Source: Nodosilinea sp. WJT8-NPBG4
Lineage (GTDB): Bacteria; Cyanobacteriota; Cyanobacteriia; Phormidesmidales; Phormidesmidaceae
Direction of reading: 5' to 3'
NCBI GenBank assembly: GCA_019359285.1
Contig: JAHHHQ010000025.1
Location: forward strand, 124,001-188,000
DNA length: 64,000 nucleotides
Both the position numbers and the translations under genes were made by a program. Positions 27,388 to 35,398 of the stretch are shown in pieces (position 1 is the stretch's first letter; each line of letters opens with the position of its first letter). The notes beneath the pieces were generated by a model. The model was not told the origin of the DNA and did no database searches. It worked only from the letters and a program-made list of their open reading frames with translations.

Positions 27388-27728
27388 TGTCAGCGCTCTG
27401 TTTTTAATTGCGTTACAGCTACAGAAGCGTCAGATTGGCAACTCGCTTTCTGACGCTTTATCTTTGTCGTTTAAGTAGTAGAACAACCTTGATCTACTGT
27501 ACAATTTATATGTAGATTTATATGTAGAGAGCCATAACATTGCTCTCGCTCAACTCATAAATCTTCAAACAACAGGTTGAGCACGGGGATCGCAGTCTAG
27601 TTCGAACTACAGTTTTGTTTAGTTCTGCCAAGGCGTGCTCAACCTGCACAATAACAGGGGTGTCGGGCTGTATCAGCAAGTCGTGATCTGCTCTAGCTCA
27701 ACCCCATGTTTTAAGAAGGTAGGAGCTT
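27388..27728. other. Intergenic region upstream of the BrkB gene
   Basis: Between two minus-strand genes. It contains a tandem TTATATGTAGA-type duplication (27506-27528) in an AT-rich stretch that could hold the BrkB promoter, and the 74-nt foldback listed next. Confidence 0.5.
27573..27646 (-). terminator. 74-nt foldback with 13-bp perfect terminal stem
   Basis: The arms 27573-27585 and 27634-27646 are perfect inverted copies. Inside, GCAG/CTGC (27592-27595/27625-27628) and AACTA/TAGTT (27605-27609/27620-27624) can pair. There is also a 12-bp palindrome at 27598-27609. It lies 80 bp downstream of the acidic lipoprotein gene, and TTGTTTG follows on the minus strand. A terminator or a small structured RNA are the best guesses. 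It is tRNA-sized but no cloverleaf can be drawn. Confidence 0.45.
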
Positions 27729-27929
27729 TTAGTCGCTGCCTTCGCCGCCTTCGCCGCCTTCGCCGCCCTCACCCTCTTCACCTTCCTCTTCTTCACCTTC
27801 GAGAGACTCAGCTCCGTTCGGCTCTGTTTCTAACTGCTCGTCACCTTCTGCGTTTCCGCCAGCGTCACAGGCAACAGTCAAAGAAGAAAGTCCAAGCACC
27901 AACGGTAAAACCATCCAGCTTGCTTTCAT
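27729..27929 (-). CDS. Small acidic lipoprotein with EGGEGG repeats
   Basis: 66 aa. The N-terminus is a lipoprotein signal: a hydrophobic core (about 5-18) and the lipobox LTVAC with Cys21, so the mature protein would begin at Cys21 and be anchored in a membrane. The mature part is only 46 residues, almost all Glu, Gly, Asp and Asn, ending in repeated GEGGEGGEGG units coded by near-identical 9-bp codon blocks. Such a chain is disordered and strongly negative; cation binding or a surface coat are possible but unproven. It looks monocistronic. Confidence 0.72.
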   Translation of the reverse strand: MKASWMVLPLVLGLSSLTVACDAGGNAEGDEQLETEPNGAESLEGEEEEGEEGEGGEGGEGGEGSD

Positions 27930-28351
27930 GGTGTTTCTCTATGAAATGACTAAGTCAGCTTATGGCTTGAACTGAAGTGTTAGTCTCTATCGCGAGGAAT
28001 AAATTCTTTAATCTAAACGCATAAATTTTGGCTGAGATAGTTGATGGAGAAAGTGGAGTATAAAATTTGGCTCTCAAGTTGTTTTAATCTAAGGCCAAAT
28101 AAATCTTCATGCCAATTCTTTGGAATTAGAAAGCTTACTTTTGTTAGATTTTTGAAATTTAGCTACGAGATATAATTCTAGTGTTTTTAGCGGCGATCGC
28201 ATTACTATTTCATATGATTGAACTAGCAGGCTTTTCTGGGCGATCGCAAAATCCCCTAGCGTATGGTCAACCTAAAAACTAAGGTTCTCGTAAGTTAGGG
28301 GCATTGAAGCAGAAGCCAACCCACACATTTAGGTTTGATAGACCACCAGGT
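27930..28351. other. AT-rich intergenic region
   Basis: About 420 bp, clearly richer in A and T than its surroundings. It has two HIP1 sites (about 28193 and 28239). No open frame or strong hairpin was found. Confidence 0.5.
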
Positions 28352-28813
28352 TTACTGGCCTGGATTTAGCTTTACCATCTGCCAAGTAATCAGCGTACCT
28401 ACCGGGCTCCACAGCAAGAAGGGGAGCAACAAGAGGAAAGCTTTGGTGTCTACCCGCGCGACTAGCAAGGCCAGCAGTAGCCCAAAGACAAATCCCGTTG
28501 CCCCGATCGCCGTGCCCACTCGCAAACTCTGCAAGTTGCACATGACCGGGTTGTAGCTCACAATTAGCAGCTCCAGCAGAATGTACCCCGCCATGAACCA
28601 CCAGCTTTGGGTTTGGGTCCAGACAATGTAGGCTGACCAGCCGCCGCAGATAAATACCGCCATCCACACAACAGGAATGGCAAACTCAAACTTTAGCCAG
28701 TCGGGGCGACGCTGCCGCTTAAACCACTTAATACCGCGAGGCCTTATCAGGCTAGACGCAGACGCGATCGCCGCTCCCACCACCGCAATGACTAACCAGG
28801 CTGGAAACATCAT
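28352..28813 (-). CDS. TspO/MBR-like membrane protein
   Basis: 153-aa membrane protein with about five hydrophobic segments and many tryptophans. It resembles the TspO/MBR family, which binds tetrapyrroles and is linked to porphyrin and stress signalling. Supporting features are RRPDWLKFEFAIPVVWMAVFICGGWSAYIVW (about 35-65, cf. PxWxxPxWxFGPVWTxLY in TspO) and the C-terminal SPVGTLITWQMVKLNPGQ (cf. ATYLNxxIWRLNP). The key prolines and Trp are only partly kept, so this is a divergent member. A TspO-like tetrapyrrole sensor would sit well beside the GUN4-domain genes further on, but that is speculation. Confidence 0.62.
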   Translation of the reverse strand: MMFPAWLVIAVVGAAIASASSLIRPRGIKWFKRQRRPDWLKFEFAIPVVWMAVFICGGWSAYIVWTQTQSWWFMAGYILLELLIVSYNPVMCNLQSLRVGTAIGATGFVFGLLLALLVARVDTKAFLLLLPFLLWSPVGTLITWQMVKLNPGQ

Positions 28814-28900
28814 CCACCTCCTAGGGTTTGATTAAACTAAACCAGACCAGAGCCGCCGCGACATCTTACCCATGGCACAACTTAAAAAATTGGCGAATAG

Positions 28901-29029
28901 GGGATGTCAGCCGCCGTAAGCCCTGTCAAATGGTGTGGAGAGCTGATGGTGGCGTGTGATGGCTGAAGGGAGGAGTTGGCGATCGGGAGTAATGGGTGGA
29001 AAGTGTTGATAGAGTGGTAGGCAGTGCCC
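28901..29029. repeat. Dispersed repeat, copy A (~129 bp)
   Basis: Shares its whole length, at roughly 80% identity by eye, with 29712-29840 in the same orientation. Common blocks are GGGATGTCAGC, CTTTGTCAAATGGTGTGGAG (copy A has C for T), GGTGGCGTGTGATGGCTGA and GGAGTTGGCGATCG. The two copies bracket the VOC-like gene. Confidence 0.75.
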
Positions 29030-29032
29030 ACC

Positions 29033-29500
29033 CTACTGCTTTTCTGGAAAAGCGAAAAGTTTCTTCAAATTATCTGGATGGGTAACTGCCTTGTATTGAA
29101 CAGCCATTTCTGGAGTTAGTAGTTCTAGCAATTGTCTGTTTTCTACCCACAGCAAAATATAGTCAAAGCCAAAACTAGCTCGTTCCATAAGCCAACCTTC
29201 GCGAGCGGCAATTTCTTCAATTTGCTCAACGCTGGCAGGTACAGAGATAATGGCGTGGGTAGCTGTAAACCTAGAAGTAGCAGGATTTTTAGTGTATGCT
29301 CGCTTCTCATCACTATCACCCGGTGTGAGTTCAGTCCCTAAGGGATAAACTTCAATTTCTGTACCATGCTCATCAAGCAGAAAAACTATATAGCCACCTT
29401 GACTATAAGGGTGGGGTGTTGGTTGCCCTTCTAGGATTTCTCCAAGAACTTGAGCCACATGCTGGGAATTTTCAGCGGAGACAGAAAGATGATGAATCAT
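29033..29500 (-). CDS. VOC (glyoxalase/dioxygenase-like) fold protein
   Basis: 155-aa soluble protein. The beginning MIHHLSVSAENSQHVAQVLGEILEG, then GGYIVFLLDEHGTEIEVYPLG, and the second half THAIISVPASVEQIEEIAAREGWLMERASFGFDYILLWVENRQLLELLTPEM look like two VOC beta-alpha-beta-beta-beta modules. Metal ligands of classical glyoxalases would be His3 or His4 and Glu in EIEVYP; the set is incomplete, so an enzyme activity is not claimed. The gene is framed by two copies of a 129-bp direct repeat, as if it had been moved or duplicated as a unit. Confidence 0.6.
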   Translation of the reverse strand: MIHHLSVSAENSQHVAQVLGEILEGQPTPHPYSQGGYIVFLLDEHGTEIEVYPLGTELTPGDSDEKRAYTKNPATSRFTATHAIISVPASVEQIEEIAAREGWLMERASFGFDYILLWVENRQLLELLTPEMAVQYKAVTHPDNLKKLFAFPEKQ

Positions 29501-29603
29501 AAAAATGTCTTCTCCTGATTGCTTTCAAGTTTACGATCTAGAAGCGATATTGCAATTTTATTATCGACACCTTTGAAAAATTTAACTTGAAATGAATGAG
29601 CTA

Positions 29604-29705
29604 GTAGGTTGGGTGAAATGCAGTGTTCGCGCAGCGTCTCCAGCGGAAAAAACCAGGCCCAGACTAAACTCTGTTAGGTTTTGCTGACGTGCCACCCAAC
29701 CTACA
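29604..29705. repeat. Interspersed palindromic repeat GTAGGTTGGGT...ACCCAACCTAC, copy 1
   Basis: The ends are inverted copies (GTAGGTTGGGT and ACCCAACCTAC). The middle holds GACTAAACTCTGTTAGGTTTTGCTGACG, which recurs in copy 2 (32007-32085) and partly in copy 3 (33964-34103). This type of element is common in cyanobacterial chromosomes. Confidence 0.75.
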
Positions 29706-29711
29706 GTATTG

Positions 29712-29840
29712 GGGATGTCAGCTTGTTATGAGCTTTGTCAAATGGTGTGGAGGTCCGGCGGTGGCGTGTGATGGCTGAGGGGAGGAGTTGGCGATCGCGG
29801 AGTAATGGGTGAGAACGTTAATGGAGTGGTGGGCAGTGCC
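29712..29840. repeat. Dispersed repeat, copy B (~129 bp)
   Basis: Second copy, same orientation, of the repeat at 28901-29029. It abuts interspersed repeat copy 1. Confidence 0.75.
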
Positions 29841-29957
29841 TTTTGAGCCTGATTAGAGCTATAGAGGTTGAAATAGTTTTAACGGATGAAACAATTAGGC
29901 ATTAATCATCTATTGTCTGCTGATAATTCTTAAGGCCATTGACCTCTCTGGTGTAGG

Positions 29958-31586
29958 ATGACCACTCTCAAACTGCTTCGCTCCATTACCCTTTTCGCAA
30001 CCGCAACTGCTACCTGGGCTTTAGCTGCTTCCAGCGCCCTTGCTTTTTCAGATACCCAATCTCATTGGGCGGCCACCTGTATTGACCAATTAGCGGCGCA
30101 ACGTCAGGTGAGTGGTTATCCCGAGGGTAGCTTTCACCCCCAGGCAACCCTGACTCGCACTGAATTCGCTGTTCTCATGCTCAATGCGTTTGGCAAGGTT
30201 GAGCCGACTCGCAGTGCCCCGACGTTTCGAGATGTGCCCTCTAGCTTCTGGGGCTATCGAGCGATTCAAGACGCCTACGCGCGCGAATTTTTCTCAGGTT
30301 ATCCAGATGGCACGTTTCGACCTACAGAAGCCATTCCCCGAGTGCAGGCGATCGCAATTTTGGCGAATGCCACTCACCTGAGCAGCCCGGAAACGCCGGA
30401 AACTGTCTTGCAGCGATATTTTGATGATGCTCAGCAGGTGCCGCCCTACGCTAGAAATGCGATCGCTGCCGGAACGGTGGGGCGTTTGGTCGTGAACTAC
30501 CCGAACCTGCGGCAATTACAGCCCAATCGAGCCATCACTCGGGGCGAGGTGGCGGCCTTGATCTGCCAGGCCCTCAACCTCGCTCGGACGGTGCCCGTCC
30601 AGTACGTAGCAGGCGATCGCACGGTGTTTACGATTCCGCCTGAAATGGGAGGGTTTGAGCGCTTTTCAGAGGGGCTTGTGCCCTTCTTAGTCAATGGAAA
30701 AGTTGGCTACATGAACCAACAGGGGGCAACTGTAATTGCGCCGCAGTTTGACGAGGGAGGAGCATTTTCCGACGGGTTAGCGGCGGTGCGGGTCGGGGCT
30801 CAATGGGGCTTTATCGATCGCACGGGAGTCTATGTCATTCCCCGGCAATTTACGACCCGCCCTGGCGACTTCTCTGATGGCCTGGCCGCCATTCGTATTG
30901 AGGGTGAGCTGACTGGATTTATTGATAAAACGGGTGCGATCGCAATCCAGCCTCAGCCCTATTACGTGACCTCTTTTACGGAAGGGCTCGCCGCGATCTC
31001 AGTCAATGGTCAATCTGGCTTTATCGACAAAACTGGGGCGATCGCGATTCAGCCTCAGTTTGAGCAAGTCAAAGCGTTTTCAGACGGGTTGGCTGCTGTT
31101 AAAGTGCGTTCTTCTCCCACCGCTAGTGCTTTGTGGGGCTATATCGATCGCACTGGGGCATTGGTCATTGAGCCTCAGTATTATGATGCCGAGCCTTTTT
31201 CTGAGGGATTGGCTGCCGTTCTTGGCCTCAATGGTGACGGACGCACCTGGGGCTACATCAACCGCGCCGGTGAAACGGCAATTCAGCCGCAGTTCTTTGC
31301 TCATCCAGAGTATCAAGGCCCGGTGACAACTCCCTTTTCGGGGGGCATTGCCATGGTGCGTCGGGGCGAACAGGCTGGATTCATTGACCGCACGGGGCGA
31401 TATGCGATCGCAACTCAGTTTATCGATGCTGATCGGGTCTCGGATGGCATGGCACGGGTCAATGTGGGCGGCACCTGGACACGAGTGCAAACGGGCTGTA
31501 CTCAGAGTGATGGCTGCTTTTATTCCAGCCAGCTCCGGGGTGGCAAGTGGGGCTACATTCAAATGCCGCGCGCCGCCAATCCATAG
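29958..31586 (+). CDS. Exported SLH-domain protein with WG repeats
   Basis: 542 aa. A signal peptide (about 1-30, cleavage near SALAFS) leads into three S-layer homology domains (about 31-75, 92-137, 155-207), with HWAATCIDQLAAQRQVSGYPEGSFHP and WGYRAIQDAYAREFFSGYPDGTFRP as clear SLH units. SLH domains tether proteins to secondary cell-wall polymers or the outer-membrane layer. The rest (about 225-540) is a row of about seven WG (KWG) repeats of the form FSDGLAAVRV...WGFIDRTGxxVIxPQF, probably a beta-propeller-like or solenoid binding surface. The codons for IDKTGAIAIQPQ occur twice in near-identical form, so recent internal duplication is likely. The start is ATG at 29958. Confidence 0.88.
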   Translation: MTTLKLLRSITLFATATATWALAASSALAFSDTQSHWAATCIDQLAAQRQVSGYPEGSFHPQATLTRTEFAVLMLNAFGKVEPTRSAPTFRDVPSSFWGYRAIQDAYAREFFSGYPDGTFRPTEAIPRVQAIAILANATHLSSPETPETVLQRYFDDAQQVPPYARNAIAAGTVGRLVVNYPNLRQLQPNRAITRGEVAALICQALNLARTVPVQYVAGDRTVFTIPPEMGGFERFSEGLVPFLVNGKVGYMNQQGATVIAPQFDEGGAFSDGLAAVRVGAQWGFIDRTGVYVIPRQFTTRPGDFSDGLAAIRIEGELTGFIDKTGAIAIQPQPYYVTSFTEGLAAISVNGQSGFIDKTGAIAIQPQFEQVKAFSDGLAAVKVRSSPTASALWGYIDRTGALVIEPQYYDAEPFSEGLAAVLGLNGDGRTWGYINRAGETAIQPQFFAHPEYQGPVTTPFSGGIAMVRRGEQAGFIDRTGRYAIATQFIDADRVSDGMARVNVGGTWTRVQTGCTQSDGCFYSSQLRGGKWGYIQMPRAANP

Positions 31587-31592
31587 GCGTAG

Positions 31593-31976
31593 TTAGGTAC
31601 CAAGGTCGGGCGATGGCAGTGGGCAGACTTCCATCGCCTGAATCAAGCCATGCTCAATGGTGAAACGGTGGCCGACGAACACGTCGGCCAGCACAGCTCC
31701 GGCCAGATCGCGCACGACTTGGTGCACCTCAACCAAGACCTGCCCAGCATTCTCAGGGTGAAAGGCAACCGGCTCGACGTGGGGATTGATCTCGCTCCAC
31801 TGCTCTGTCCAATAAGCGCGGACTGCTTCAGGCCCATGGGCAAAACCACCTTTGAACGCCTTGGGCCAAGCCACGTCGGGAGTCATGAGGGCGAGGGCGG
31901 CATCAATATCTCGCGCGTTAAAGGCCGCGTACGCTGCACGTAGCAGCTCGATTTCTGATGCAGGTTGATCTGGCAT
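31593..31976 (-). CDS. SnoaL-like / NTF2-fold protein
   Basis: 127-aa single-domain protein of the NTF2-like superfamily. The pattern ELLRAAYAAFNARDIDAALALMTPDVAW (about 9-36), GPEAVRAYWTEQW (about 48-60) and the C-terminal strands VLVEVHQVVRD and HRFTIEHGLIQAMEV define the cone-shaped fold. Members include small isomerases, polyketide cyclases and binding proteins; no catalytic residues are clear here, so the role is open. It converges on the SLH/WG gene with only 6 bp between the stops. The start is ATG at 31976. Confidence 0.75.
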   Translation of the reverse strand: MPDQPASEIELLRAAYAAFNARDIDAALALMTPDVAWPKAFKGGFAHGPEAVRAYWTEQWSEINPHVEPVAFHPENAGQVLVEVHQVVRDLAGAVLADVFVGHRFTIEHGLIQAMEVCPLPSPDLGT

Positions 31977-32006
31977 AAGAGGTAGGTGGAGATGGGACAG
32001 CTAGAC

Positions 32007-32085
32007 GTAGGTTGGGTGAAACGCAGTGGAACCCAACACCAGACTAAACTCTGTTGGGTTCTGCTGGCGCGCCACCCAATTTACA
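32007..32085. repeat. Interspersed palindromic repeat, copy 2
   Basis: GTAGGTTGGGTGAAACGCAG at one end and CGCCACCCAATTTAC at the other, with the shared core CAGACTAAACTCTGTTGGG. Related to copies at 29604, 33964 and 35291. Confidence 0.72.
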
Positions 32086-32147
32086 GGACTGCCTTAATGT
32101 TGAGTACGTTAAATGCTGCCAGAAGAAACCGCAACCGATAACTGAAA

Positions 32148-32945
32148 TTAATCCGCTTCCGATTTGATGAAATCGCCTTTTTTTAATACTCCTTCAACTA
32201 AAACAGCGCAGTAAAGCCCGGCAAAGTTGCCGTTGGCTCGGGCAACTTTCTGTGAAACTTCTGGGTTGTGTTCTCCTGTGTCTGGATCGAGCGAAATCAT
32301 CCTGCAACGCGGGTCGCGCTCAAGCACCATGACCGTCGCAGTTGAACCAATGCGTAGACGGCGACCGACAAAATTATCTTCAGCAAATCCGCTTTCGTTT
32401 GACACAAAATCGAAGTAGACGTTTGCTCGAAAACGCCGTTTGTCAATTGGGATTGAGCATTCGGATTCAATTTGTCGAATCGTGGATAAGCTGATTAACG
32501 AAATCGGGCGACAATCGGTCAAAGCTCGATCTGAACGCACAAGTTTCAGTTGGGTGTTTTCGTTGAGTCCTTGCCCCAGTAGTTGGATCAGTTCTGGGTC
32601 ATCGACAGAAATAGTTTTGCCTGCAGGAGTAACAATGTCAAAAATCATGTCTTCTGGATCGCTGTTGGCGGGTGTCACCCCAGGGGCTATGCTCGCTGCT
32701 TCGGTTAGATTCGGCGGTTTCGAGGCTCGTTCTGGGTAGCGATATCGCGGCTGATATTGCAACATTTGTTGCTGCACATTCGCGTTTAAGTAAGGAAAGC
32801 CTTTGCGGGCAGTGGAGCTTTTGAAGGCGTAGCAGCGATCGCTGTAGATGCCAGAAAACCCCATAAAGATTTCGGGCATTTCCACGCCGCGCATACTTTT
32901 AACTGGGTAACACCACAAGCTTTCGACGGTTCCGATAGTTTTCAT
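32148..32945 (-). CDS. MOSC domain protein (MOSC N-terminal beta-barrel plus MOSC)
   Basis: 265-aa predicted molybdenum/sulfur-carrier-type protein. The N-terminal barrel (about 1-110) begins VESLWCYPVKSMRGVEM, the classical MOSC_N start. The MOSC domain (about 130-260) has RFRANVYFD and the conserved cysteine in DPRCRMISLDPDTGE (Cys at about 218), the presumed persulfide or Moco ligand. Family members such as YiiM, YcbX and mARC reduce N-hydroxylated compounds or handle sulfur. No ferredoxin domain is attached. It is monocistronic, with ATG at 32945. Confidence 0.88.
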   Translation of the reverse strand: MKTIGTVESLWCYPVKSMRGVEMPEIFMGFSGIYSDRCYAFKSSTARKGFPYLNANVQQQMLQYQPRYRYPERASKPPNLTEAASIAPGVTPANSDPEDMIFDIVTPAGKTISVDDPELIQLLGQGLNENTQLKLVRSDRALTDCRPISLISLSTIRQIESECSIPIDKRRFRANVYFDFVSNESGFAEDNFVGRRLRIGSTATVMVLERDPRCRMISLDPDTGEHNPEVSQKVARANGNFAGLYCAVLVEGVLKKGDFIKSEAD

Positions 32946-33475
32946 ATCAAAACTGAAAATCTCATTTTAGCTGCTCATCGCTCTGGGAAAATATCTGGCG
33001 ACGAAAGTTTAGCGGCTGCCCAGGTCTTTGCCATCCCATCAGCAGTGCTCAAAGGTCTGCTTTATCGACTTGATAGCTGAATAGTCCTAGCGATCGCCTC
33101 CAACTATTTAGCCTCTACTACTGAGCGAGGCCTACACTTCTACTCCAATTAAAATCAACTCGCTGCACTTCAGTATTGCGAGTAATTTTGCCAACGATTT
33201 CAAAACTAGCGAGAATTTTATTATTTGAAAACTGCTGCATAAAATTGAGAAAACTTAACAATCAAGGGATTATCGTGCTTAATTTTGAATATTTCTAGTT
33301 AGGTTGGAAAATACCATCATTTGCTACTAAAAAAATTTGCAACTCAGCCTTTGTTTGCCTTTAAGACGTCATTGCGACACAACTATATTGTTTCAGTGAG
33401 CATAATGGTCAGGCTGGCGACTTTCCTGTCGAAGCGACTATGCTGTTTTAGTATAGAAAAAGCAGGAAAACTTAA
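32946..33475. other. AT-rich intergenic region
   Basis: About 530 bp, low GC. Short open frames (such as 33321-33512) overlap the next gene's start and have no family match. The first half may carry the MOSC promoter and the second half that of the peptidoglycan-binding gene. No convincing RNA gene. Confidence 0.5.
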
Positions 33476-33940
33476 ATGGCTAGCACAACGCCATCCAAAA
33501 TTGTTGTTTTGAAAAAAGATTCCATTGGAGCAGAAGTTACTGATCTCCAGTACATCTTGAAAGCTCGCAGCTGTGATCCAGGTACTATTGACGGCAAGTT
33601 TGGTCCAGCTACCGTGGAAGCCGTTAAGAAATTTCAAAAGTCTAAAAACCTTCTTGCAGATGGCATCGTTGGCTCAAAAACCTGGGTGGCAATGGACTAT
33701 CGAGGCGGCTGGGCAGATAATCAACCTGGAAATTTCTTAAGAGCAGGAGACAAGGGCGACGCAGTTCTACAAATGCAAAAGTCATTGATCTCAATGGGAA
33801 AGAATCTAGGTGCGCCAGATGGAGTGTTTGGGGCTAAAACGAAAGCTGTTGTGATTGAGCTTCAAAAGAGTGGAGAACGTTGTTCCAATATTGAAGGGGT
33901 TGTGGGTCCGTTAACTCTAGGTGGCATCGGAGCATGTTAA
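33476..33940 (+). CDS. Protein with two peptidoglycan-binding (PG_binding_1) domains
   Basis: 154 aa made almost only of two PG_binding_1 units: about 12-70 (LKKDSIGAEVTDLQYILKARS, then TIDGKFGPATVEAVKKFQKSKNLLADGIVGSKTW) and about 87-150 (LRAGDKGDAVLQMQKSLISMG, then APDGVFGAKTKAVVIELQK). These three-helix modules bind cell-wall peptidoglycan or act as endolysin targeting domains. There is no catalytic domain and no signal peptide, which is odd for a wall-binding protein; a secretion route or an intracellular role is unknown. The gene is AT-richer than its neighbours, which hints at transfer. Confidence 0.85.
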   Translation: MASTTPSKIVVLKKDSIGAEVTDLQYILKARSCDPGTIDGKFGPATVEAVKKFQKSKNLLADGIVGSKTWVAMDYRGGWADNQPGNFLRAGDKGDAVLQMQKSLISMGKNLGAPDGVFGAKTKAVVIELQKSGERCSNIEGVVGPLTLGGIGAC

Positions 33941-33963
33941 TGAATTGAGGGGGAGTTAACTAG

Positions 33964-34103
33964 ACATGGGTTGGGGGAAACGGATTATTTGCGGAGCGTC
34001 TCCCGAGGAGAAAACCCAACCTACGTCTAGTCTTTGTTGGGTTCTGCTGACGCGTCACCTAACCTACGACATTGTTGGGTTTTCTTCGTCACCTCGCCTA
34101 CAG
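33964..34103. repeat. Interspersed palindromic repeat, copy 3 (compound)
   Basis: A longer, nested version: TGGGTTGGGGGAAACGG, GCGGAGCGTCTCCCGAGGAG, ACCCAACCTACGTCTAGTC, TTGTTGGGTTCTGCTGACGCG, CACCTAACCTACGACATTG and again TTGTTGGGTTTTC. It ends in the 25-bp block that recurs at 35321-35345. Confidence 0.7.
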
Positions 34104-34121
34104 GAGATCTGCGATCGCACT
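34097..34121. repeat. 25-bp exact direct repeat, left copy
   Basis: Identical to 35321-35345 (begins CCTACAGGAGATCTGCGATC). The two copies bracket the WG-repeat lipoprotein gene; this one touches its stop codon. Confidence 0.8.
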
Positions 34122-35260
34122 TAGCGGTAGATAAAGTTGCAGTGATCGCCTCCAAAACAGATGCGGGCAAACCCATCGGAAAAGGAATAGGCATCATCAT
34201 ACACAGGACGAATTGCCCAGCGACCTTTGCGATCGGTGAATCCCCAATGACCTCCAAACCCGTGCTCATCTTTATCTACCCATACCGCCGCCAGGCCTAA
34301 CCGAAACTCCGACGCACCATCGAATCGCGGTTTGATGACCCATTTTCCACCTTTATTGATGTAGCCAGATTTTTCGGAGTCTACAACAGCAATGCCGTCG
34401 GAAAAGGCCGTTGTCCGAGCGGGACGAGGAGAAATACGCCAGGCTCCTGTGGTGTCGATGTAGCCCCCGCCTTCGTCAGTTGATACAGCTGCCAACCCTT
34501 CGGAGAATGCATTTGCTGAGCGGTATTTAGGCGGAATCACCCACTTTCCAGTTAGATCAAGAAAGCCCCAAAGTTCACCGTCCTGCGCTGCGGCTAAGCC
34601 TTCGTGGAATGGGTGTAAGTCTGTAAATGTGGGGGAGACGATCCATTGCCCAGCGCGATCGATGATGCCCCAGCGATCGCCCACCAGCACCGACGCACGG
34701 TCATCCACAAAACCATCTGCTGCATCGAACTGAGGCAGAATTACCCACCGTCCATCTCGGTTGATGTAGCCCCAGCGGTCGTTTTGATAGACTGAGGCCA
34801 TGCCCTGCTGAAACTGGTAGTCGGCGATGAACTTCATGGTTTGTGGCCTTGGCAACGGCCTTCGCTGGAACTGAGGTTTAATCACCATCTCACCGGACGG
34901 ATTGATGAACCCATACAGCCCATTTTTCATGACCGCCGCCAACCCTTCCGAAAAGTCTTGAGCCAGCTCAAACTCAGCCGGGATAACCAGTTTCCCTTGG
35001 CGATTGATGTAGCCATAGCCTTTATCAAACACTGGCGCGACTTGGGCTAACCCTTCGTGAAAGCTATGGGCGGAATTAAACCAGCGATTGACTAATAGTT
35101 GCCCGGTCTGTGGCGTGATGTCTTTGGAGCGAACGGGATAGCGATCGCATCCCCCAGTTCCCAACATCACGCACCCCAACAGAACTATGCACCACAGGCT
35201 CAACCTCAACCGCCGAATCCACCGCCGTCCTAGACCCACAGCCATGCCAGTACCATTCAC
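34121..35260 (-). CDS. WG-repeat lipoprotein
   Basis: 379 aa. A basic N-terminus and hydrophobic stretch end in a lipobox at about 34-38 (GTGGC), so the mature protein is likely anchored in a membrane by a lipidated Cys. The rest is about seven WG (KWG) repeats, for example FHEGLAQVAPV...YGYINRQGKLVIPAEF, FSEGLAAVMKNGLYGFINPSG and WGFLDLTGKWVIPPKY. It shares this repeat type with the SLH/WG protein 2.5 kb away. ATG 35260 is the longest start; an internal Met at residue 6 is possible. The gene lies between two copies of a 25-bp direct repeat, and its 5' end is duplicated at 35833-36012. Confidence 0.85.
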   Translation of the reverse strand: MNGTGMAVGLGRRWIRRLRLSLWCIVLLGCVMLGTGGCDRYPVRSKDITPQTGQLLVNRWFNSAHSFHEGLAQVAPVFDKGYGYINRQGKLVIPAEFELAQDFSEGLAAVMKNGLYGFINPSGEMVIKPQFQRRPLPRPQTMKFIADYQFQQGMASVYQNDRWGYINRDGRWVILPQFDAADGFVDDRASVLVGDRWGIIDRAGQWIVSPTFTDLHPFHEGLAAAQDGELWGFLDLTGKWVIPPKYRSANAFSEGLAAVSTDEGGGYIDTTGAWRISPRPARTTAFSDGIAVVDSEKSGYINKGGKWVIKPRFDGASEFRLGLAAVWVDKDEHGFGGHWGFTDRKGRWAIRPVYDDAYSFSDGFARICFGGDHCNFIYR

Positions 35261-35290
35261 CCTAGAAATCTAAAATCCAAAAGGTCTCAG
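35112..35290. repeat. ~180-bp direct duplication, copy A (5' end of the WG lipoprotein gene)
   Basis: Covers the promoter-proximal bases, signal peptide and first mature residues of the WG lipoprotein. It matches 35833-36012 in the same orientation at over 90% identity by eye. Confidence 0.85.
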
Positions 35291-35345
35291 ACGTAGGTTG
35301 GGTTTCCTTCGTTAATCCAACCTACAGGAGATCTGCGATCGCACT
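35291..35345. repeat. Short interspersed palindromic repeat copy 4 with 25-bp direct repeat (right copy)
   Basis: GTAGGTTGGGTTTCC and ATCCAACCTAC form the inverted ends. The last 25 bp (35321-35345) are identical to 34097-34121. Confidence 0.75.
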
Positions 35346-35398
35346 CGCCAATATACGAGCACTCTCACTACTACCATCTTTGCTAGAGAAAGTCCTTC

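Larger units (their letters stand above)
29501..29957. other. Intergenic region made mostly of dispersed repeats
   Basis: Holds a GTAGGTTGGG-type palindromic repeat (29604-29705) followed directly by copy B of the 129-bp repeat (29712-29840). The last 110 bp carry the likely promoter of the SLH/WG gene. Confidence 0.6.

Noticed and set aside
27573..27646. tRNA-like element of 74 nt
   Set aside because: The terminal stem has 13 bp, there is no D or anticodon arm, and the T-loop-like bases fall in the wrong place.
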